This document shows positions 56,950 through 64,000 of a stretch of 64,000 nt of DNA, in pieces (the stretch's first letter is position 1; each line of letters opens with the position of its first letter). A program made the position numbers and the translations under genes. Source of the stretch: Muscardinus avellanarius (lineage: Eukaryota; Chordata; Mammalia; Rodentia; Gliridae); the NCBI GenBank assembly GCA_963383645.1, contig OY726558.1, forward strand, positions 185,745,634 to 185,809,633, given 5' to 3'. The notes under the pieces were generated by a model. It had not been told where the DNA came from, made no database searches, and saw only the letters and a list, made by a program, of their open reading frames with translations.

Positions 56950-58212
56950 GAGATCTTTTTTTTTAAATATAAATTGAGTATTCAAAAACCAGCCACCACA
57001 CAATAAATAAGAAGAAATGGCCCTGAATCTGGGACCAGAAGCTTTAGAATCTAATATGACTTCACTTCATAATAATTATAGAGCCTGGGGTGAGTTGTGA
57101 GCATCTTTAATTATGTGTCTCCATCCCTTACATATATAGAGTAGAATAGACCTTGCTTTCTTTAAAGGGGTGGGGGACAAAGAGGGTAACTCATGCAACT
57201 GAAAATGTTTTAAACATTTTTCATGGTATATAAAAACTGTTATACAAAATATGAAAAGGATTTTGTAGTCAAAAAATGTGAAAAAACTAATGTTTCCCAG
57301 ATTAACACAGATGAGAGAGGGAGAGAGATTTCTCAGAGACTTCACCAAAGAGGGAGTAAATGCTGGAAGTAGATCCTCCTTTGGCTCTAAAACCCTCCAG
57401 ACCCCATTTCTAGTGAAACATCTGGAGGATGTTGGTGGAGAAGGATGATTCCAGAGCCCAAGGAGGCTGTGAGAGCTTTGTAGTTGTGGTTTAAAAGAAT
57501 GGGATACAGAAGACCCAATGGGGCAAAGCTACTACATAATTGATGGGGTTCATAACTTTTAAAGGGGGATCTAGTTGAGTGTTTTCTGCTTGCTTTCAGT
57601 AAATATATTGAGTATAAAGATTACTAGAGTACTAGTTCCCTAAAACTATTTCCCACAAATGATAAACTCAACAGAATTGAAAGCAAAGTACCAAAAGAAC
57701 GTACACGTTTCCATCAGATTTCACCTCCGCACCTCAAATATGTGCAAGTCTTGAACATTCTTGTCAGTAGGGCTCTCCTGACCCTGACCCATCAGTGTTC
57801 TGGTCTTGTGGATTCCTTTATGGGAGGCACTGTTGTCTCGTGAAAGAAGATATATTTTTTCTATCTGGGAGTTGTTTCTTTTATAAAATGAAGGAATTGA
57901 AGAGACCTCAAGATCTTTTCCATACCTAAAACTCTGGACAAGACCATATCACAACTTACAGTTAAAGTCTGTGTATGTGGGCTCCCCGCCCCAGCCCTCC
58001 TGGGGACTCTTTTTACACTTGAAGTTGCGCCACCTACTTCATCTAAATTCACCCTGAAAGTCTAGAGGCTGACCTTCAGAAGGCTTAGGGAGAGGTGTAG
58101 CTCATAGGACATGCCATGTCTTCTCTCACCCAGATTTTGATCATTGTCTCATATTAAATAACTGTCACTGTCAGAAATAGAATAAACCGTTGGTGGATTT
58201 ATTTTCTAAAGA
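56950..58212. other. Single-copy DNA, nothing recognised
   Basis: No gene or repeat recognised. Short open frames only. Confidence 0.45.
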
Positions 58213-58217
58213 GACCA

Positions 58218-58424
58218 TTTTTTGTGTGAACTGGGGATGAAACCCATGGGCATTCTATCTCCAAGCTATACCCCCAGCCCTATTTTTTATTCTTTATTTT
58301 GAAACAAGGTCTCACTAAGTTGCAGAAGGCCTCACTAAGTAACTTAGGGTGTCTGAGAACTGCAGTCCTCCTGTCTCAGTCTCCCAAGTATTGGGATTAC
58401 AAGCATGCACTGCCATGCCTGGTT
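58218..58424 (-). mobile_element. B1-dID-type SINE
   Basis: 'ggggatgaaacccatgggc' to 'gcatgcactgccatgcctgg'. Confidence 0.88.
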
Positions 58425-58429
58425 TAAAG

Positions 58430-59225
58430 AAATGATTTTAAAAAGTTGGTTCTAGACTTCAGTAAGCATGGCAAGCAATAAAATGGAAGGATACCTATAG
58501 CAAAAATAGAAAAAAAGAAAGCAATAGTCAGGATGAATATAATTAAAGTACATTATATGCATGTCTGAAAATGGCAGAAAGAAACTCATTAGCCTGGATA
58601 AATTATACATGCTAATAATTATGATTTTGAATGTTACAAAGCTCCATATATGTTAACTTAATTTTATTCCTCTTGTCAGATTTTGGTGTTCCCCAAATGG
58701 ATATTGTGAAAGGTATTGTCAACCTATAAAAGAAAAAAGCCTAACTTCTGAAATATTACTCCTATGGATCAATGATTTACACTATAAAACTGAAAGAAGA
58801 GCCCTTTCTCAGCCATTCATTTAAAAAATAATTATTGAGTTCTTACTGTGTGTCAGACACTGGACTAAGGAAAAAAATTATAAAACAAGATTCAGACAAT
58901 GACTGAATGATTCTTATCTCTTTTTCCATTTTTATAAGGCCACAAGTATACTCCCAGCCTATATAGAAACCAGTGAATCTCCACCCCTCCGCATACACAC
59001 ACTTTAAATGGAAGTGTTTTAAAAATGCATGGCCCTAAGTATGTTTCTAGCTTTTAAAAGATACAGTGTGTGACATAGCATCGTATCAAAAGCACAGTCA
59101 AATGTCATGGCTTTAAAAACTTAACACTTAAAAAATAAAAAAAAAACAACCTAAACATTCAGAACAGAGAATGTGATCTGTTTATAACCTACATAACAGC
59201 TTCACAGCAAATTTTAAAAATAATA
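58430..59225. other. Single-copy DNA with one MIR-like piece
   Basis: 58830-58905 ('attgagttcttactgtgtgt', 'cagacactggactaagg') is an antisense MIR/L2-like fragment. The rest is unassigned. Confidence 0.45.
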
Positions 59226-59228
59226 CCT

Positions 59229-59461
59229 CTGTTTCTTTTTTATTTTCTTGCAGTACTGGGGATGGAACCCAGGGGCATTCTACCTCTGAGCTACATCCCC
59301 AGCCCTATTTTTTTATTCTTAATTTTGAAACAGGGTCTCACCGAGTTGCAAAGGGCCTCACTAAGTAGCTGAGGCTGTCTAAGAACCAAGATCTTCCTGT
59401 CTCAGCCTCCCAGATGCTGGGATTACAAGCTTGTGCCACCATGCCTGATACCTGTTTCTTT
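59229..59461 (-). mobile_element. B1-dID SINE with ctgtttcttttt duplication
   Basis: ctgtttctttttt (about 59229) and ctgtttctttttg (about 59451) flank it. 'ggggatggaacccaggggc' and 'ttgtgccaccatgcctg' mark the halves. Confidence 0.9.
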
Positions 59462-59464
59462 TTG

Positions 59465-61985
59465 TAAAATAAAATTAAGGCAGGGTATATAAAGTAAGTA
59501 AGGGCTTATATAAATTAAATTCTCCAGGTAGAATATCATAATCCAGGGCCTTCACTCGCTTCTACATTGTAAGCATGCGCCTATCAACATAATTTAGAAG
59601 AGGAGAGGGTGGGAAACTGAATTGAGTGTACTTAAATAGAATAAAACATCATTTTTTTCCTATGTCTCTTGCTGAATGTTAAACTCATTAAAAGAACAAG
59701 AAGCGTTTCATGGGTTGCTGATAACAGAACCTCTGTCATGGCCAGGAGGCCACATTGGAGCCATTGTGTACATTAACGAATGTGAGATATTCATCCTCAA
59801 ATCAGATCCGCCTCCTGCCAAAGACAGGTAGACATAATGAATGCACAAAAGCAGCCTTTTTCTTCCAGGGAGCCACACTAAAAAACAAGTTATTAGGACA
59901 TTAATCATCAGCCGAAAGCCGCGTTGCACAAGAAAACAGCAGAATCAACATAAATATGTGTATCGCTGAGATGCCTGCAGAGTTTAGCACACTTTACAAT
60001 GAGGTTAAAAGCTAATATTTCTGAAACTAATCTCTGATTCCTTTCACTTTTTCATAAAAGAGAAAAACCGCGACAAATTGGAAATGGTTGGATTCATATT
60101 CTCACCTTGGAATGCTGAATTGCTAAATTTAATTAAAGAGTGTAAATGTTAGAAAGAATCTCAGGGCCTGTATTCCGATCACTTCATCCCATAAATAGGG
60201 AAACTGAAGCCCAAAAAATACTAATTAATGGAAGTACTGGAAGAGAACACAGACCCTCGCCTCCAAGTTCAACACCAACACGTGGAGACTGGGCTGTTCT
60301 GTCTCTGACCAGATAGAGCCAAAGAAGGACCACATTTCCGTAGTTTGGCAGCTGTCTTGAAATTTAGATCTCCCAGAAGAATGTGTCTCCTTCATGCTCA
60401 ATGCCTCAGTTTTGCCTCTTAAAGTATTTTATTTATTCTTCAGAACCCTGTCTGCTCATAAACATGCCCATTAGTTTTACAAATTACCACATTACTCATA
60501 AATGAGATGTCCTCCTAATATAGCACATAACTTATTGTTGCATTTTATTGGACCATTTATAATAAAATTACGGTAAATGTTAAATAACCCTTAGAGGAAA
60601 AGCGGATTCATCATCTTAGCAAAGACCTACGTATCACATTTTCTTCTGGGGTATCCATAGGGCATTTGTATTCAGAATATCATGCCATTTCTCTAAGAGG
60701 ACTCTTGGGTTTCTAGCTGGGGCCATTCCTCCTGTTTCTCTTCTTTGCTTGGTTTCTTGTGAAAGGCTAAACCACTTACATTGCTCTTCCTTTCTGTCTA
60801 AAGAAAAAAATAATTTGTTCTTTCCGAATCATATTAGATCTGTTTAATTTGTCGTTTATGTTCGCAATTCAAGGTCAGTGTCAAAGCCTGAAATTACGTC
60901 TTCTTGTCACCTACTCCTAACAGGAACATTGGCACTCGTGCATGTGACCTTCAAAATAGCAGCTGCCTTCCACAAAGTCTACCAGTATTGTCCTTAGAAA
61001 TAAGAAATGTGCAGCCACAGCCCTCAGCTCCCTTTGAGATTCATTGACATCGTATCTATCTGAAAGCAAGGGTGCCCTCATCACAGGATGCATTCAGAAT
61101 TTCTTCTTTCTTCTTAGCATACACAGACATGGATATTTTCTTACAGGCTGCCAGGAGCTGTATTACAGATTAGTCTCATCTAATGAAAGCTAGTATACCC
61201 CCCCCCAAAAAAAAAAGAGTTAAAGCACACTGAATTAATTATATCTGAGATTTGACTTACACATTAGATGATTAAATATGTGCATTTGAAAGAGTCCCTG
61301 AAGGTAGTCTAGTTACTTTAAGTAATTGTCCAGGGCCTTGGCTGAAGTGACTTTCCTCACGTAGCTTGCTTTTGTTATCTTAATTTTTCAGTGTCTTGAT
61401 TTTGCACTTTCTTTATGCCCTACCTTCAGTTTAATTCAGTAAGCATTTGCCAAGAACAGAATATGCAGAGAGTAATGCGAGAAGCTACAGAGTTGAGGAG
61501 GTGTGGCTCACCTACTCTCCAGAGGGGTCTCTAGTTCTAGAAACACACCCATGTATCTAGTACACCAGCCATCACTCAAAAACTCCAGTCCAAACACAGC
61601 TTTTCATTACTTATTTTTGTGATAATGGGAATTTATTCAATCATGTACTGAATTAGTAAGAATGGGTAGCCTGAGAAAAAAGAAGAAGCCTTTGCTTGTA
61701 GAGGAATAGGAAAACCAAACAGCCTGTTTCTCCTGCAAGGTCTTGTTGAGAACCAAGGCACCCTTGACCAGCCATGCTACAGAGACACAGGAAGAGGTTT
61801 GTGGTACTCCAGAAAGAGTTGATTTCTAAATGAAGTCCTGGAAAGTTACAAGTTATCTAAACAGAAAGTTAAGTCATTTACCAGTAGAAAAACAACCTTG
61901 AAGCAAGCAGGATATTGTGTTTTTAATAATATGAAAAAGTCAAATATGAGATTATTTAGGAAAGGAATATAAGATTATCAAATAA
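59465..61985. other. 2.5-kb transposon-poor stretch, candidate regulatory DNA
   Basis: Only faint MIR/L2 pieces (about 60165-60250 and 61425-61495). 59680-60140 and 60740-60980 have the texture of conserved non-coding DNA. No exon found. Confidence 0.4.
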
Positions 61986-61994
61986 GCCCATTTT

Positions 61995-62225
61995 AAAAAC
62001 AAGCAATTAGCCGGGCATAGTGGCACACACTTGTAATCCCCACGCTTGGGAGGCAGTGATCACGCAGGGAGGGAGGGGATCACTCAGGTTCGAAGCCAGC
62101 CTCTCTGGCTTAAGAGACCCTGTTTCCAAGTAAAATATAAAATAGGTCTGGGAGTGTAGTCTGGAGGTAGAGGGTTCCATCCCCAGTACCACCAAAAATA
62201 AAAAATTAAAAAAAACAAGCAATTA
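61995..62225 (+). mobile_element. SINE, derived subtype, perfect 15-bp TSD
   Basis: aaaaacaagcaatta flanks both sides (61995-62009 and 62211-62225). It has an intact 'caggttcgaagccag', 'gggagtgtagtctggaggta' and a partly duplicated GGGAGG segment near 62070. The ID end has lost the 'ggcttccaggaac' part. Confidence 0.95.
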
Positions 62226-62227
62226 CT

Positions 62228-62365
62228 GCAATACTTGGGGAGGCTAAGACAGAAAGATCACAAGTTCAAGGCCAGCCTTAACAACTTAAGTAGACCCTGT
62301 TTAAAAATTAAAAAAAGAGTTGAGGGTTTAGCTCAGGGTTGGACTCAATCACAAATCCCCCCCCC
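62228..62365 (+). mobile_element. 5'-truncated B1-dID-type SINE
   Basis: Starts midway at 'acttggggaggctaagac' and runs to 'tagctcagggttggactcaa', then a C-run and A-run tail. Confidence 0.8.
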
Positions 62366-62619
62366 AAAAAAAATAGCAAACAATTAATTTCACCAGTTTT
62401 TAAGGAAAGGATAATTTAAGACCAAAACCAGAGAAAATGAAATAATCTTAGAATAAAGGACAATGCTTTACCTTGAATATTTTCAGCATCTTTTCTTCCT
62501 TCACACATCACTGGGGACTCCTGTGTAGCCTCCCCCTCATTCCATGCCGGATGGCTTTGTGCCACTGGAATGGACAAAGAGTCTCTGGGGCAAAGAATGC
62601 AAGCAGTTCCCAGAACAGA

Positions 62620-63345
62620 GTTCAAGAGAGTGGTGGTAAGAGCCCAGCATGAGTGGAAAGTGGTTGACTGGGCAGGAAAGACCTCGAATGCTGTGCTAAG
62701 GAAATTGTTCTTTTTAAGCCTAAATCAAGTGAGCAGTGATAGAAGAAATTTTACAAGGGAATGATATACCACGAGACTGTGTTTCAGCGTGATCCCCTGG
62801 AAAACAGTTTTGGAAATTGCAAGAAGGCCAGCTCTGTAGAGAGAGAGAAAATTGGAAGAAAATAACAGATTAAAGGTGAAACATGATAGTGGTCCTGTTG
62901 GCCGAGTAAAGATGATAAGAAGCCCAGACATCTGAGAGATTTGAGGTAACATTAACAGGACTTGACAATTGATTGAATTTGGAGGAAAATTGAAAAAGAG
63001 AACCATTTAAAGATCCTGAGTTTCTCACTTGGACCACAGAGTTGATAGGTTTACTCCAGGACAGTTGAGAGAGGGTCAAGGGGAATTGGAGGACTTTGAC
63101 TCTAGATGTGTTAAATTGGAGACCGCTCTAGGACACATAGGAGATGCTATCCAACAACTGAAGGCATTGTGGGGTTTGGGAAGAACGTCTTGGCTGGAAA
63201 ATGGACTCAGATGTCCATGGAGAGGTGATCTTTGAAGCCAGAGAAGTATATAAGCTATGAGAAGAAAATCTGTTGTGGATAGGATGCATGAGGTCCTGTC
63301 TAACCGAGACAGTGAGAGGAAAGGCAAGGGGCTTGTAACTGTCGC
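62620..63345 (-). mobile_element. L2 internal fragment
   Basis: 'ggacttgacaattgattg', 'gatcctgagtttctcactt', 'gttaaattggagaccgctc' follow antisense L2 order. The short frames on both strands here are by-products. Confidence 0.55.
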
Positions 63346-63349
63346 TATA

Positions 63350-64000
63350 CGCGTTATAATACAAGCAGAGTGCACTGGGAATAGAGATCTCCAAGACACT
63401 CAGGTAGACACGGTGTGAGCTAGGCCCTCAATAGCGGAATCTGTGACAACTAAGGGAGACTCTGCAGGCCAAGACTAGGAGGGGAAAATTACCTTTTATA
63501 AAACCTGGAAACAGTGAGTGGTTCTAAAAGACTTAAAGCATAGGTTGGGAGAAGGCAGGAAGTGAGACCGTACCAAATCTCTGATTTAATAGGTTTCAGA
63601 TGGGCTTGAAATTGCACTCCCTATATGTTCCTAGGTAGCAATGATGATCTCTGAAACACACTTTGAAAAACACTTCACATTTAAAAAAAGAAAAATAAAA
63701 CAAAATAAATGCCCCTTTTAATGCTTAAGCAGTGTTCTCCAGGACCAATGAATAGTGTCTGCTGAACACATACATATCTTCGCATCCCTACAGACTTGAA
63801 TAGCCATCCCTCAGCTCTTCTGTTTCTGAACTGCTAATCAAAAGTGTTTTGTTTATCTTTATATCTCAAAGAGCCTTAGGGATTGTAATCATTCCCATTG
63901 TCTTTATCCCTAGAATACGTCCTACATTCCAACTCTCGAAATATTCCAGAAAAGGTCTGAGTTTTGGCCCACGTTGGATGGTTTGCTTTATTTTTTGACA
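63350..64000. other. Single-copy DNA, nothing recognised
   Basis: No gene or repeat family recognised up to the window end. Confidence 0.45.

Overview
This window looks like non-coding nuclear DNA from a squirrel-family rodent (ground squirrel, marmot or tree squirrel type). The main evidence is about 33 copies of a SINE with a 7SL/B1-like left half and a tRNA/ID-like right half (the half containing 'gtagctcagaggtagaatgcccctgggttcaatccccag' in pieces). This matches the B1-dID dimer architecture known from Sciuridae and dormice. The 3' ends of the younger L1 copies share a terminal motif ('acaatgcaccaataaa') and are consistent with one rodent L1 lineage. Older eutherian repeats (L1M/L1MA-like, L2, MIR, MER2/Tigger-like, an ERVL-MaLR LTR) form the deeper layer. 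All family names rest on remembered consensus patterns, not on a database search.

I find no convincing protein-coding gene, tRNA, rRNA or other classical RNA gene. The open reading frames are short and mostly lie in repeats, microsatellites or chance-open AT-rich DNA. The only exon-like object is at about 1385-1611: a good splice acceptor, a 120-180 bp open stretch and two usable donors, with no recognised product. The window is therefore probably a gene desert or part of a very large intron.

Layout: 1-1290, a 5'-inverted ancient L1. 1.3-13.7 kb, mostly single-copy AT-rich DNA with scattered L2/MIR/SINEs and a 93%-identical inverted repeat (6689-7523). 13.76-18.88 kb, a multi-layer nest in an old antisense L1: it was hit by a SINE, a younger L1, a MER2-like DNA transposon (itself hit by a SINE) and a 2.24-kb element with 17-bp target-site duplications. 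That element consists, on the minus strand, of a 1.8-kb GC-rich array of 50-bp units, a roughly 200-bp linker, an L1-3'UTR-like end and poly(A). 18.9-33 kb, single-copy DNA, microsatellites, a 196-nt pure pyrimidine tract and a 1.06-kb 5'-truncated L1 with a perfect 13-bp duplication. 33-41 kb, candidate conserved regulatory DNA, a small twin-primed L1 and a long L2 fragment. 41-63 kb, dense SINEs (two SINE-in-SINE nests), a solo MaLR LTR split by a SINE, and long SINE-free stretches (47.4-49.4, 50.1-51.8, 59.5-62 kb) that may hold conserved non-coding elements. 62-64 kb, a SINE pair and another L2 fragment.

The best candidate for something undescribed is the composite retroelement at 15308-17551. 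Its architecture (VNTR joined to an L1-like 3' end, poly(A) tail, long target-site duplication, L1-endonuclease-like target) resembles the primate SVA/LAVA design but sits in a rodent genome. The main alternative is an internally deleted L1 that kept a monomeric 5'UTR.
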